Position numbers and translations under genes: made by a program
Source of the DNA: Lachnospiraceae bacterium
Lineage (GTDB): Bacteria; Bacillota; Clostridia; Lachnospirales; Lachnospiraceae
Direction: 5' to 3'
NCBI GenBank assembly: GCA_022510545.1
Contig: JAFLTG010000024.1
Coordinates: forward strand, 1 to 36,710
DNA: 36,710 bases
The notes under the pieces: model-generated
What the model was told of the DNA's origin: nothing
Seen by the model: only the letters and a program-made list of their open reading frames with translations
Database searches by the model: none
In this document: piece by piece, positions 9,552 through 19,114 of the stretch
Layout: every line of letters starts with the position of its first letter
How positions within the stretch are numbered: the stretch's first letter is position 1

Positions 9552-9580
9552 TTGAATTTGTGTAGGAAATCTGCTAAAAT
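9552..9580 (+). promoter_or_regulatory. Promoter of secA-prfB
   Basis: TTGAAT (9552-9557), 17-bp spacer, TAAAAT (9575-9580); a TATAAT at 9580-9585 overlaps it. It points away from the ptb promoter, so the 219-base gap holds divergent promoters. A small stem TATCTG/CAGATA (9624-9639) ends right at the secA ribosome binding site. Confidence 0.6.
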
Positions 9581-9648
9581 ATAATCTAGTGTTTTTATGT
9601 AATTTTTTCCAGTTGGAAGCGTATATCTGTGCGCAGATAGGAGCAGGT

Positions 9649-12213
9649 ATGAATTTAGTACAGAAAGTTTTTGGAACTCATAGCGAGAGGGAAATAAAGA
9701 GAATTGAGGGTCTGGTCAATAAAATTGAATCGCTTCGTGATTCAATGATGGAGTTAAGCGATGAGCAGCTTAAGGACAAGACCAGGGAATTTAAGAAAAG
9801 ATTGGAAGACGGAGAGACTCTGGACGACATACTTACCGATGCTTATGCGGTGGTAAGGGAGGCCGCAAGAAGAGTCTTAAGAACAGAACATTACCGTGTA
9901 CAGTTGATTGGCGGTATAATACTTCATCAGGGACGTATTGCAGAGATGAAAACCGGTGAAGGTAAGACTCAGACCTGTCTTTTGCCGGCATATCTCAATG
10001 CACTTGAAGGTAAAGGCGTGCATGTTGTAACTGTCAACGATTATCTGGCCAAGCGTGATGCCGAGTGGATGGGACAGGTTCACGAATTCCTGGGGCTGAC
10101 AGTCGGAGTTGTATTAAACAGCATGAAGCCGGAGGAACGCAGGGAGGCATATAACTGTGATATCACTTATGTAACAAATAACGAACTGGGGTTCGATTAT
10201 CTTCGTGACAATATGGTCATATATAAAGAGCAGCTTGTGCTAAGAGGTCTGCACTATGCCATCATTGATGAGGTCGATTCGGTTCTTATTGATGAGGCCA
10301 GGACACCGCTTATTATTTCCGGACAGAGCGGTAAATCAACCAAACTCTATGAGGCTTGTGACATTCTGGCCAGACAGCTTGTGCGTGGCGAGGATATGGA
10401 AGAATTATCCAAGATGGACGCGATTATGGGCATAGAACGGGAAGAGACAGGTGATTTTATCGTTAATGAGAAGGATAAAATAGTTAACCTTACCCTGCAG
10501 GGTGTTGGCAAGGTAGAGCGCTTTTTCCAGATTGAGAATCTTGCCGATCCGGAAAATCTTGAGATACAGCATAATATAATTCTGGCGCTTCGTGCGCACA
10601 ATCTGATGTTCCGTGATCAGGATTATGTGGTAAAAGATGATCAGGTGCTGATTGTAGATGAATTTACCGGACGTATTATGCCCGGCCGTCGTTATTCAGA
10701 CGGTCTGCATCAGGCAATTGAAGCAAAAGAGCATGTTAAAGTGAAGAGGGAAAGCAAGACACTTGCTACAATTACTTTCCAGAACTTCTTTAATAAATTT
10801 GACAAAACGGCAGGTATGACCGGTACTGCGCTGACTGAGGAAAAAGAGTTTCGTGACATTTACGGTATGGATGTTGTAGAGATTCCTACCAATAAACCTA
10901 TAGCCAGAGAAGACAGGCAGGATGCGGTATATAAGACCAGAAAAGAAAAACTTAATGCAATTGTGGATGCAATCATAGAAGCTCATCAAAAGGGACAGCC
11001 GATATTGGTTGGTACCATTACAATAGAAGCATCCGAGGAATTGAGTGCCTTACTTAAGAAACGAGGCATACAGCATAATGTATTGAATGCCAAGTTCCAT
11101 GAACAGGAGGCTGAAATCGTAGCGGATGCCGGTATACATGGTGCGGTTACCATTGCTACCAATATGGCAGGCCGTGGTACCGATATCAAGCTGGATGAAG
11201 AATCCAGGGCAGCAGGCGGTTTGAAGATTATCGGTACGGAGCGCCATGAGTCAAGACGTATAGACAATCAGCTGCGTGGACGTTCCGGTAGACAAGGAGA
11301 TCCGGGTGAATCCAGATTTTATATATCACTTGAAGATGATTTGATGCGTCTCTTTGGTTCAGAGAGAATGATTACCATGTTCAATGCACTGGGAATCCCT
11401 GAAGGACAGGAAATAGAACATAGTGCACTTACCAAGGCGATTGAATCCGCACAGAAGAAGATAGAGAACAATAACTTCGGTATCAGAAAGAATCTGCTTG
11501 AATACGATCAGGTAATGAATGAGCAGCGCGAGATCATTTATGAAGAAAGACGCCGCGTTTTGAACGGCGAGAGTATGCGTGATGCCATATATAAGATGAT
11601 CACGGATATTACTGAGAATTGTATAGATATTGCAATCGGTGATGACAGCGACTTTGACGAGTGGGACTTTGCAGAACTTAATAATCTGCTTCTTCCGACT
11701 ATCCCGTTACAGCCTGTTACACCGGAGAGAGTTAATAAGCATAATAAGAACAGTCTCAAGCAGCAGTTAAAAGAAGAGGCGGTCAAACTGTATGAAAGCA
11801 AAGAAGCGGAATTTCCTGAGCCGGAAGCAATCCGTGAAATCGAGCGTGTTATCCTGTTAAAAGTTATTGACAGAAAGTGGATGGATCATATTGATGATAT
11901 GGACCAGCTTCGTCAGGGTGTCAGTCTGCAGGCATATGGACAGAGAGATCCCCTTGTGGAATATAAACTCAGCGGTTATGAGATGTTTGATGAGATGACT
12001 CAGAATATAAAGGAAGAAACAGTACGTCTGCTGTTCCATGTTCATGTTGAGCAGAAGGTTGAAAGGGAGCAGGTAGCTAAGGTGACGGGAACCAACAAAG
12101 ATGATTCCGCACCCAAAGGACCCGTGAAACGTATGGAAGCCAAGGTATATCCAAACGATCCCTGTCCGTGCGGTTCCGGCAAGAAGTATAAACAGTGTTG
12201 TGGAAGAAGGTGA
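9649..12213 (+). CDS. secA: Preprotein translocase ATPase SecA
   Basis: The motor that drives unfolded preproteins through SecYEG. At 854 residues it is full length. Visible: Walker A MKTGEGKT (residues 100-107), [15 protein letters not shown] in the first nucleotide-binding domain, the preprotein cross-linking region, [11 protein letters not shown] in the second motor domain, and the C-terminal zinc finger [16 protein letters not shown]. The start ATG at 9649 is chosen because AGGAG lies just upstream and the protein then begins [15 protein letters not shown] as in other SecA proteins; an open frame extends further 5' but without ribosome binding site or homology. prfB follows after six bases, the common Firmicutes arrangement. 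Confidence 0.98.
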   Translation: MNLVQKVFGTHSEREIKRIEGLVNKIESLRDSMMELSDEQLKDKTREFKKRLEDGETLDDILTDAYAVVREAARRVLRTEHYRVQLIGGIILHQGRIAEMKTGEGKTQTCLLPAYLNALEGKGVHVVTVNDYLAKRDAEWMGQVHEFLGLTVGVVLNSMKPEERREAYNCDITYVTNNELGFDYLRDNMVIYKEQLVLRGLHYAIIDEVDSVLIDEARTPLIISGQSGKSTKLYEACDILARQLVRGEDMEELSKMDAIMGIEREETGDFIVNEKDKIVNLTLQGVGKVERFFQIENLADPENLEIQHNIILALRAHNLMFRDQDYVVKDDQVLIVDEFTGRIMPGRRYSDGLHQAIEAKEHVKVKRESKTLATITFQNFFNKFDKTAGMTGTALTEEKEFRDIYGMDVVEIPTNKPIAREDRQDAVYKTRKEKLNAIVDAIIEAHQKGQPILVGTITIEASEELSALLKKRGIQHNVLNAKFHEQEAEIVADAGIHGAVTIATNMAGRGTDIKLDEESRAAGGLKIIGTERHESRRIDNQLRGRSGRQGDPGESRFYISLEDDLMRLFGSERMITMFNALGIPEGQEIEHSALTKAIESAQKKIENNNFGIRKNLLEYDQVMNEQREIIYEERRRVLNGESMRDAIYKMITDITENCIDIAIGDDSDFDEWDFAELNNLLLPTIPLQPVTPERVNKHNKNSLKQQLKEEAVKLYESKEAEFPEPEAIREIERVILLKVIDRKWMDHIDDMDQLRQGVSLQAYGQRDPLVEYKLSGYEMFDEMTQNIKEETVRLLFHVHVEQKVEREQVAKVTGTNKDDSAPKGPVKRMEAKVYPNDPCPCGSGKKYKQCCGRR

Positions 12214-12219
12214 CGTTTA

Positions 12220-13330
12220 GTGGTAGAATTAGATAATATGAAGTCTGAACTCCAGGCTTATGAAACTCCATTAGCGGAAGTGAGGGATTCACTTTGACTT
12301 AGCTAATAAGGAAAAGAGAATCGAAGAACTTGAAATGGAGATGCAGGAGCCGGGCTTCTGGGATGACCCGGAAAAATCCAACCAGAAGATGAGAGAATCC
12401 AAGAACCTCAAAGATATAGTAGATACTATAAGGGCGCTGGAGAGTCAGTATGAGGATATAATGACACTCATCGAAATGGGATATGAGGATAATGATCCTG
12501 CAATCATACCGGATATTAGTGAAGAACTTGACGGTTTTAAGACAACGTTTGAGGATATAAGAATAAGTACTCTCCTTTCCGGAGAATATGACAAAAATAA
12601 TGCTATTTTAAGGCTGAATGCCGGTGCAGGCGGAACAGAAAGCTGTGACTGGTGCAGTATGCTTTACCGCATGTATACAAGATGGGCGGAGCGAAAAGGT
12701 TTCAGTCTTGAAGTTCTGGACTACCTTGATGGTGAAGAGGCAGGTATTAAATCCGTTACTTTTCAGATTAACGGAGACAATGCTTACGGATATCTCAAAT
12801 CTGAAAAGGGCGTACACAGACTTGTACGTATTTCCCCATTCAATGCACAGGGCAAACGCCAGACATCATTTGTGTCACTGGATGTTATGCCCGACATAGA
12901 GGAAGATGTGGATGTAGAGATAAGAGATGAAGATATACGTATAGATACGTATCGAAGCAGCGGTGCAGGCGGACAGCATATCAATAAAACCTCATCTGCA
13001 ATCAGGATTACCCATTTTCCAACCGGAATAGTGGTAACCTGCCAGAACGAGCGAAGCCAGCATATGAACAAAGACAAGGCTATGCAGATGCTGAAGGCTA
13101 AGTTATATATGCTTAAACAGGAAGAGAATGCAGAGAAACTGTCGGATATTCGCGGTGATGTGAAAGAAATCGGCTGGGGAAGTCAGATTCGTTCCTATGT
13201 TATGCAGCCGTATACAATGGTAAAAGATCACAGGACCAATGAAGAATCAGGAAATGTGGATGCCGTTATGGACGGCGCAATAGATCCTTTTATAAATGCT
13301 TATCTTAAATGGAAAAGTGTCGGGAAATAG
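12220..13330 (+). CDS. prfB: Peptide chain release factor 2, programmed +1 frameshift
   Basis: Releases peptides at UGA and UAA. The gene is read in two frames: a 25-codon leader from GTG 12220 (AGAAGG 9 bases upstream) to CTT 12292-12294, then an in-frame TGA (12295-12297), where ribosomes slip +1 on CTTTGAC and continue from GAC at 12296 to 13330. A Shine-Dalgarno-like GAGGG (12282-12286) lies just ahead of the slip site, as in the well-known RF2 autoregulation: low RF2 favours the shift. The product is about 369 residues with the UGA-reading tripeptide SPF (205-207) and the GGQ peptidyl-release motif (250-252). ATG 12238 is an alternative in-frame start but leaves a shorter leader than usual. 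The gene is intact, not a pseudogene. Confidence 0.96.
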
Positions 13331-13386
13331 ATAGTCCTAATCCTGTATAATTGATTTATACGGGAAGAATAAGGAGTGCACGGCTG

Positions 13387-14478
13387 ATGAAGATAATGCC
13401 AAATCGTTTGGATAGAGGCTTTTTTATGTACCAGGAAGAATTTGAGCACAAGGCGATTGAGGTCCTGCGCTCCGGCTGGTATGTGCTGGGCCGGGAGGTA
13501 GAGGCCTTTGAGCGGGAATTTGCGGATTATACGGGCTCAAAGTATTGTGTGGGACTGGCCAGCGGACTGGATGCCCTTTGGATGGCGTTTCGCATTCTGG
13601 GAATCGGAGCCGGTGACGAGGTAATCGTGCAGGCGAACACCTATATTGCCAGCGTTATGGGAATTACCATAAACGGTGCCACGCCCGTCTTTGTGGAACC
13701 GGACGAGTATTTCAATATAGACGCGGATAAGATAGCGGATAAAATCACCGACAGAACCAAGGCCGTGCTGGTAGTTCATCTGTATGGACAGGCATCCCGC
13801 ATGGAAAAAATCGTGCGGCTTTGTAAAGAGCATGATCTGCGTCTGGTAGAGGATTGCGCTCAGTCTCATGGAGCCTGCTATCAGGGAAAAATGACGGGAA
13901 CTTTTGGAGATATCGGCTGCTTTTCTTTTTATCCCTCTAAAAATCTGGGCGGATTCGGAGACGGCGGTGCCATTGTGACGGATGATGCGAAGCTTGCGGC
14001 TGACATGAAGATATATCGTAACTACGGCAGCGAGAAGCGTTATTACAACAAGGTGGTGGGGGCAAATTCCAGACTGGATGAACTACAGGCCGGGCTTTTG
14101 CGGATCCGCCTTGCCCATATACAGGAACTGACTGGAGAACGCAGAGAGCTGGCCGGGAGATACCAAGAGGGGATTCGAAATTCCAAGATACTGCTTCCCT
14201 GTGTACGGGAGCAGGCGGACAGTGTTTGGCATCAGTATGTCGTACGGTGTGAGGAGAGACAGAAGTTGATAGACTATCTGGACGTACACGAGATAGGCAC
14301 TATCATTCATTATCCGATTCCTCCTCATCTTTCGGAGGCCTACAATTATCTGGGATATAAAAAGGGAAGTTTTCCTGTCACGGAACATTATGCAGACACT
14401 GTTTTATCCATCCCGATGTATAATGGAATGACAAAAGAGGAGCAGGATTATGTAATTGAAATAATTAACCGATTTTGA
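13387..14478 (+). CDS. DegT/DnrJ/EryC1-family sugar aminotransferase
   Basis: A PLP-dependent aminotransferase of the kind that puts an amino group on a nucleotide-activated 3- or 4-keto sugar. The 363-residue protein has SGWYVLGREVEAFE at the N-terminus, the SGLDAL cofactor-binding stretch, VEDCAQSHGA, and the PLP lysine K185 in FSFYPSKNLGGFGDGG. The Ser-Lys-Asn-Leu-Gly context fits the family. It is followed by a cupin resembling FdtA/QdtA sugar 3,4-ketoisomerases, which points to 3-amino-3,6-dideoxyhexose synthesis (FdtB/QdtB-like role). ATG 13387 is chosen because AAGGAG lies 10 bases upstream; the open frame starting at TTG 13351 has no ribosome binding site. Its GC content is visibly higher than in prfB. 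Exact product is inferred. Confidence 0.9.
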   Translation: MKIMPNRLDRGFFMYQEEFEHKAIEVLRSGWYVLGREVEAFEREFADYTGSKYCVGLASGLDALWMAFRILGIGAGDEVIVQANTYIASVMGITINGATPVFVEPDEYFNIDADKIADKITDRTKAVLVVHLYGQASRMEKIVRLCKEHDLRLVEDCAQSHGACYQGKMTGTFGDIGCFSFYPSKNLGGFGDGGAIVTDDAKLAADMKIYRNYGSEKRYYNKVVGANSRLDELQAGLLRIRLAHIQELTGERRELAGRYQEGIRNSKILLPCVREQADSVWHQYVVRCEERQKLIDYLDVHEIGTIIHYPIPPHLSEAYNYLGYKKGSFPVTEHYADTVLSIPMYNGMTKEEQDYVIEIINRF

Positions 14479-14503
14479 TTCGGATGAAAGTAAGGATAGC
14501 AGG

Positions 14504-14923
14504 ATGAAGCTGGATGAGCAATACAAACTAATCTATTTTAAGGACTTGGGCGACGAGAGGGGAAATCTCGTAGTGATAGAGGGGGAAGGAATGGACATTC
14601 CCTTCGACATAAAGAGGGTGTTTTACATTTACGGCTCTGATGACACGGTGGTTCGCGGACAGCATGCAAATCGAGAGACGGAATTTCTGCTGGTAAATGT
14701 AAGCGGCAGAAGCAAGGTGCGTGTGGATAACGGTACGGAATCGACCGTGATCGAGCTGAACCTGCCGGGTATGGGGCTGTATCTGCCTCCTATGATTTGG
14801 AAGGATATGTATGACTTTTCCGCGGACTCTGTCCTACTGGTGCTCTGCAGCCGCCACTATGACGGGAAAGAGTACATACGGGACTATCAGGAGTATTTAT
14901 CAGAAATTGAAGGAAAGGCTTAA
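14504..14923 (+). CDS. WxcM-like cupin, sugar 3,4-ketoisomerase family
   Basis: A 139-residue single-domain cupin similar to FdtA/QdtA enzymes, which turn dTDP-4-keto-6-deoxyglucose into the 3-keto isomer that a DegT aminotransferase then aminates. Family marks: FKDLGDERGNLVVIEG, DIKRVFYIYG and RGQHANRE. In characterised FdtA/QdtA enzymes the active-site motif carries two histidines as HAH; here the second is asparagine (H54, N56). Many Firmicutes relatives seem to share HAN, so this may be a subfamily with altered activity rather than a dead enzyme. It lies 25 bases after the aminotransferase and 3 bases before the glycosyltransferase gene, so the genes form an operon. Family is fairly clear, reaction uncertain. 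Confidence 0.8.
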   Translation: MKLDEQYKLIYFKDLGDERGNLVVIEGEGMDIPFDIKRVFYIYGSDDTVVRGQHANRETEFLLVNVSGRSKVRVDNGTESTVIELNLPGMGLYLPPMIWKDMYDFSADSVLLVLCSRHYDGKEYIRDYQEYLSEIEGKA

Positions 14924-14926
14924 GAT

Positions 14927-15874
14927 ATGAGTAAAATATCCATAGTTGTTCCGGTGTATTACAACGAAGACACCCTGATGGATCTGTACCGGGACATGAA
15001 GGCAAAGATTCTCGGAACAATCGGCGAATATGAACTGGTGTTAGTGGACGACGGCTCAGGAGATGATTCCTGGAAAATCATGAACGAGATAAAGGCGTTG
15101 GATGAAAACGTCTATCTGGTAAAGCTGTCGCGCAATTTTGGGGAACACGCGGCGATTCTGGCCGGATTAAGCGTCTGCACGGGCGATTGTGCGGTGACAA
15201 AGCAGGCGGATCTGCAGGAGGATTCTACCCTGATTACCGAGATGTATGAGCGCTGGAAAAAGGGTAACAAGGTTGTTCTTGCAGTGCGTCGCTCCAGAGA
15301 CGAGAATGCGGTGAAGGTGTTTTTTGCAAATATGTATTATGCAATGGTGCGCAGGTTCATAAACAAGAATATGCCTGTGGGAGGCTGTGACTGCTATCTG
15401 GTCGACAGGAAGGTCATTGAGGTATTAGAGCGGCTTGACGAGAAAGATTCCAGTCTGACGCTTCAGGTGCTGTGGGCCGGATTCCGTACGGATATGGTCT
15501 ATTTTGACAGGAAGGACAGACAAAAAGGAAAATCACGGTGGACATTTGCTAAGAAATTTAAGCTGGTGATGGATTCCATGTTGAGCTTTTCATATGCACC
15601 GGTCCGTTTTATGATACTTATGGGAATCGTTTTCAATTTGTTTGCGCTTGCTCTGCTGATCAGCGTGTTGGTAGAGTATTTTACTAAGGGTGTGCCCATT
15701 ATTGGATGGTCTTCTCTGATGTGTGTTGTTTTGCTGTCATCTGGGCTGATATTATCCATGCTGGGCATCTTAGGCGAATATGTGTGGCGAACACTGGACG
15801 CGGCCCGTGCAAGGCCTCCGTTCATTATTGATGAGGAAAAAGTGCCGGGAACTTGGGAAAACGCGGAAGAATGA
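14927..15874 (+). CDS. GtrB-like family 2 glycosyltransferase (polyprenyl-phosphate sugar synthase)
   Basis: Predicted to transfer a sugar from its nucleotide carrier to undecaprenyl phosphate on the inner face of the membrane. The 315-residue protein has a GT-A domain (about 1-215) opening ISIVVPVYYNEDTL, VDDGSGDDSW, SRNFGEHAAILAGL and QADLQED for metal and nucleotide binding, then two C-terminal transmembrane segments (about 228-250 and 260-285), the GtrB/DPM1 layout. The GtrA-like gene overlaps its stop codon as ATGA, a pairing seen in serotype-conversion and teichoic-acid glycosylation systems. Codon use still looks GC-rich in the first half and becomes AT-richer towards the end. Confidence 0.9.
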   Translation: MSKISIVVPVYYNEDTLMDLYRDMKAKILGTIGEYELVLVDDGSGDDSWKIMNEIKALDENVYLVKLSRNFGEHAAILAGLSVCTGDCAVTKQADLQEDSTLITEMYERWKKGNKVVLAVRRSRDENAVKVFFANMYYAMVRRFINKNMPVGGCDCYLVDRKVIEVLERLDEKDSSLTLQVLWAGFRTDMVYFDRKDRQKGKSRWTFAKKFKLVMDSMLSFSYAPVRFMILMGIVFNLFALALLISVLVEYFTKGVPIIGWSSLMCVVLLSSGLILSMLGILGEYVWRTLDAARARPPFIIDEEKVPGTWENAEE

Positions 15875-16350
15875 AAAAGAATATTTGGCAGATAATCAAA
15901 TTTGCATTAGTCGGGGTATCTAATACCATCGTCAGTGAGATAATATATACCATTCTTATCTTTTTTAAGGTACATTATCTTCCTGCCAGTTTTGTCGGAT
16001 TTTCCTTAAGTGTGCTGAATGCCTATTATTGGAGCAATAAGTATGTTTTTAAGGAACAGGAGGACGCTGAAAAAAGGGTCTGGTGGAAGGTGCTTTTAAA
16101 GACATATGTAGCCTATTTGTGGGGATATCTGGTAAGTGCCCTGCTTTTGGTGTTTTGGATTGACTTTATACACGTCAGCCGTTGGATGGAGCCTTTGGGG
16201 AACCGATTTATCAGTGCCGGTTATGAACGTTTCGACGCACAGTTCTTAGGGAGTGTACTTGCGGCAGCATTAAATCTTATGATCACCGTTCCCATGAATT
16301 ATTTGACCAATAAATATTGGGCATACAGACAAAAAAGAAATGACAACTAA
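15871..16350 (+). CDS. GtrA-like membrane protein (putative lipid-linked sugar flippase)
   Basis: A 159-residue protein with four hydrophobic segments, beginning IIKFALVGVSNTIVSEIIYTIL and ending with MNYLTNKYWAYRQK, the pattern of the GtrA/DPMS family. Members are thought to move polyprenyl-phosphate-linked sugar across the membrane. The start at 15871 overlaps the glycosyltransferase stop codon (ATGA), so translation is probably coupled; an open frame extending to TTG 15853 is less likely. It is the last gene of the plus-strand locus and converges on a GT-C-like gene that could use the flipped lipid-sugar. Between them (45 bases) I see no hairpin. Confidence 0.88.
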   Translation: MKKNIWQIIKFALVGVSNTIVSEIIYTILIFFKVHYLPASFVGFSLSVLNAYYWSNKYVFKEQEDAEKRVWWKVLLKTYVAYLWGYLVSALLLVFWIDFIHVSRWMEPLGNRFISAGYERFDAQFLGSVLAAALNLMITVPMNYLTNKYWAYRQKRNDN

Positions 16351-16395
16351 GTTAATTATAAGGTAATTGCAAAAACTTTTACAAATTCAATATGT

Positions 16396-18348
16396 TTATT
16401 TTTTCATGAAAAGTCCAAATTCAGCATCATTATATGAAAATACCTCATTCAGAATATAACCATCTGTCAGACCCGGGTAGTTTTCCTGAAGATAATAAAG
16501 ACTGTATAAAGAGCAGAAAAACCACTCCTCCTGCTCAAGTTTATAACGAATATCACCCATAGTATCTAAGGGCATATCCGGTGCAGACCAATCAGTTGTA
16601 TGCAAATGGGTATCACGGTCTACCAGCGCCATAAGTTCCGGAATACCCTCACCAAAGGAAACTGCATTGGGTGGAACTTGGATATAAACGTATTCTGCAA
16701 ATTCTACTAATTCATCCCTTTTCCAAATTGTTTCTGATGATTTCTTCCATGCTTCGGGCATAGAATAGATGCCATCAAAAGCCATGATAAACAGGATTAA
16801 TGTTGTTACGATCCGAAGTGAGAGAAACAGAAAACGATCCGGTTTACTAAACAAAGAATCCTTGTTTTCTTTCCATTCAAAATAGGTATCCTGACCTTTT
16901 TCAAGAATAGAAGTCTGTAAGATCAGCATCAAAAACATCACAATAAACATACAGCCTTCTACCGGGCGGTTAATGTAATAAAGCATTAGTCCAAGACTCA
17001 TGATTCCCAGAAGAAGATAATATGGCGACAGCCTTTTCCCTGTTTTATTAGGAAAAAGTACCTGAAATAGCAGGATGTTTACCACTCCCAGAAACAGGAT
17101 TGCCGAACCGATCCATGCATGTGTGACATCAGGAAGAGGCAATTCAATATTATCAATAAAGTTTTCATCTGAAATGAGCGGGAACATAAATTCATTAAAA
17201 TTCAGGATATTTCCGCCTGCCAGAATATTATAGCCATTGATCATGATATATGCCAGTACAAAGGGAAGAAGCATATTAACCAATAATTCGCGTATAAGCA
17301 GCAGTAATTTGGAAACAGAGAATGCTTTTCCATCCATGGCAAGCTGTACCCACCTGTAAAGGGCGAAAGACAGCATCGTAACAATGCCCACTTCAGTTGA
17401 CCATACAAAAGATAGCGCTAATAAAATAATTGCTATAATATTATATTTTTTCTGTTTTTTTTGTTCCCATAGGGCAAATGCCGCCAAAATAGTAGGAAAG
17501 AGCATACGATGTGGATGAACCTGCAGAAAAACGCCTCCCTGCATAAGCATAAAATATTCCTCCCCGATCGCAAACATTCCCAGATAAAAAATCAGATCAC
17601 TCTTTGCAAAATAATCAAGGATATATAGATAAGAAAGAATAGATACGCCGGCAAGGATTGCGGATACAATAAATAGACCGGTCAAATAATCCACATGAAA
17701 GCATCTATGCAATAACTTCAAAATCGGCATATAGAGAATCGCATAGTGCCCATAGATGGATCCCATATTTTCACTATAGGGTGTCAGCCAGCAGACATTT
17801 ATAATACTACTGGTATAAGCATGGCAGTGATAAACTTTTCCCTGAACATCCTGAAATATATTAGGTGCATAGAATTGAACAGCTGTTGCACATGAAAACA
17901 GCAATCCGACTGCCACTCGAATCTTTTTTCTGATTTTTAAGTGTTTTTCTGATGTTTTTTTACGCAAGATCAACAAACAGACTACAACTCCGACGATCAT
18001 AAGTGAAAGCCAGAGAGGGAAGGGAAAATATCTACGGACTAATTCCTCCTTTTGTAATGGATGTGGCGCCTTTGTTTCATTTATATAAAATAAAACCATC
18101 CAGACAACCAGAAATACGACTGGCAAAATGCTCCAGACCTTTGTTGTAACAGAAATTCTGTCTATGTTGCTTTTTCCTTTGACTGGCCTTTGATTCAAGA
18201 TAAAGTACGATAGCAGCGCAGTTACTGTAAAAACAATGCATGATGCTATAAAAAATAACATATTATGCAATGGGACGATATTTCTTGTCATGGCAAAAAT
18301 CACAAAAGCAATGCTGCCAATGAAAATACTTTTTCCTTCATTTGACAT
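16396..18348 (-). CDS. Large multi-pass membrane protein, GT-C-like
   Basis: A 650-residue protein with about a dozen hydrophobic segments and a soluble C-terminal portion (about 560-650). After the early membrane segments there is a loop of about 45 residues and then YGHYAILYMPILKLLH, a pattern reminiscent of GT-C glycosyltransferases that use lipid-linked sugars outside the cell; I do not recognise a named family. GGAGG lies nine bases before the ATG, which overlaps the end of the DUF975-type gene by 11 bases (start inside the last codons), so they are translationally linked. The end faces the GtrA-like gene, which makes a GtrC-like role attractive, but that is inference. The gene is AT-rich compared with the gtr locus. 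Confidence 0.8.
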   Translation of the reverse strand: MSNEGKSIFIGSIAFVIFAMTRNIVPLHNMLFFIASCIVFTVTALLSYFILNQRPVKGKSNIDRISVTTKVWSILPVVFLVVWMVLFYINETKAPHPLQKEELVRRYFPFPLWLSLMIVGVVVCLLILRKKTSEKHLKIRKKIRVAVGLLFSCATAVQFYAPNIFQDVQGKVYHCHAYTSSIINVCWLTPYSENMGSIYGHYAILYMPILKLLHRCFHVDYLTGLFIVSAILAGVSILSYLYILDYFAKSDLIFYLGMFAIGEEYFMLMQGGVFLQVHPHRMLFPTILAAFALWEQKKQKKYNIIAIILLALSFVWSTEVGIVTMLSFALYRWVQLAMDGKAFSVSKLLLLIRELLVNMLLPFVLAYIMINGYNILAGGNILNFNEFMFPLISDENFIDNIELPLPDVTHAWIGSAILFLGVVNILLFQVLFPNKTGKRLSPYYLLLGIMSLGLMLYYINRPVEGCMFIVMFLMLILQTSILEKGQDTYFEWKENKDSLFSKPDRFLFLSLRIVTTLILFIMAFDGIYSMPEAWKKSSETIWKRDELVEFAEYVYIQVPPNAVSFGEGIPELMALVDRDTHLHTTDWSAPDMPLDTMGDIRYKLEQEEWFFCSLYSLYYLQENYPGLTDGYILNEVFSYNDAEFGLFMKK

Positions 18349-19093
18349 AAGGGTTTACCTCCATTGGTCGTTGGTTCTTTACCAAATCAAGAAAGAATTC
18401 CGTCATAGTTGCATTGACATATGGCACCAGCCACAGATATGCGATCCCACAAGAGAGCATACCTAGCAGAAATAAAGGAAGGAAGCTTACCATCAGGTAG
18501 AAAAGTCTGCCCTTGCTGCCAATCATCAGTCTGCGGCTCATAGTAAGCAGTTCCTTGGCCGAATAGTTCGGGAAGTCGTGCAATAAATAAAAAGCCTGTG
18601 AATAAAACAAGGTCAATATTACGGTGACAATTCCGTACAAAATAATTGAAAGCGAATAAATCAATGTAAGCACTGCATCTTTAGGATTTTTGGCAACCAT
18701 ATATGACAGAATTGTCATAGGCATCATAGAGAGATATATACATATTGATAAGAATAACTGTATCAAAAGTGCCTTATCCGGAAAGAAGTGGAAGCCGTAA
18801 AATACATCACTTACAGTAACCGGATGACCGCAGGTGATTTTTAAATAAAAATATTTTTCTCCGGAAGTGAATATGCCGGCCAAAAGAGAGATTGCAAAAG
18901 AAATAACTAAATTAAATATTAGTCCGACCGGTTTGGTCGTATCAATAAAAACGGTCGAGAAGAACGATACAAACATAGTTATTGAAAAAACTGCAAGTAG
19001 AGCACCAATAGCAGTGCCATATCGCCCAAACATATGTTCTTTAGCTATCGCCTTCAGTTCGGCTGAAGATTTATATCTGTTAAAGCTATCCAT
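18338..19093 (-). CDS. DUF975-type integral membrane protein
   Basis: A 251-residue protein with about six hydrophobic segments. The N-terminus (RYKSSAELKAIAKEHMFGRYGTAIGALLAV) and the C-terminal SFLPLFLLGMLSCGIAYLWLVPYVNATMTEFF match what I remember of DUF975 proteins, common in Firmicutes and without known function. The start is set at 19093 because GGAGT lies seven bases upstream; the frame is open six codons further to a TTG that has no ribosome binding site and overlaps the GGAGT. It overlaps the downstream GT-C-like gene by 11 bases and follows the HExxH gene by 21 bases, so it is inside a four-gene operon. Confidence 0.82.
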   Translation of the reverse strand: MDSFNRYKSSAELKAIAKEHMFGRYGTAIGALLAVFSITMFVSFFSTVFIDTTKPVGLIFNLVISFAISLLAGIFTSGEKYFYLKITCGHPVTVSDVFYGFHFFPDKALLIQLFLSICIYLSMMPMTILSYMVAKNPKDAVLTLIYSLSIILYGIVTVILTLFYSQAFYLLHDFPNYSAKELLTMSRRLMIGSKGRLFYLMVSFLPLFLLGMLSCGIAYLWLVPYVNATMTEFFLDLVKNQRPMEVNPYVK

Positions 19094-19114
19094 AAAATAA
19101 ACTCCAATCAATAA

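Noticed and set aside
12335-13330. prfB as a truncated gene or pseudogene starting at 12335
   Set aside because: The frame is continuous with a 25-codon leader through the classic CTTTGAC +1 slip site, so this is the normal RF2 frameshift.
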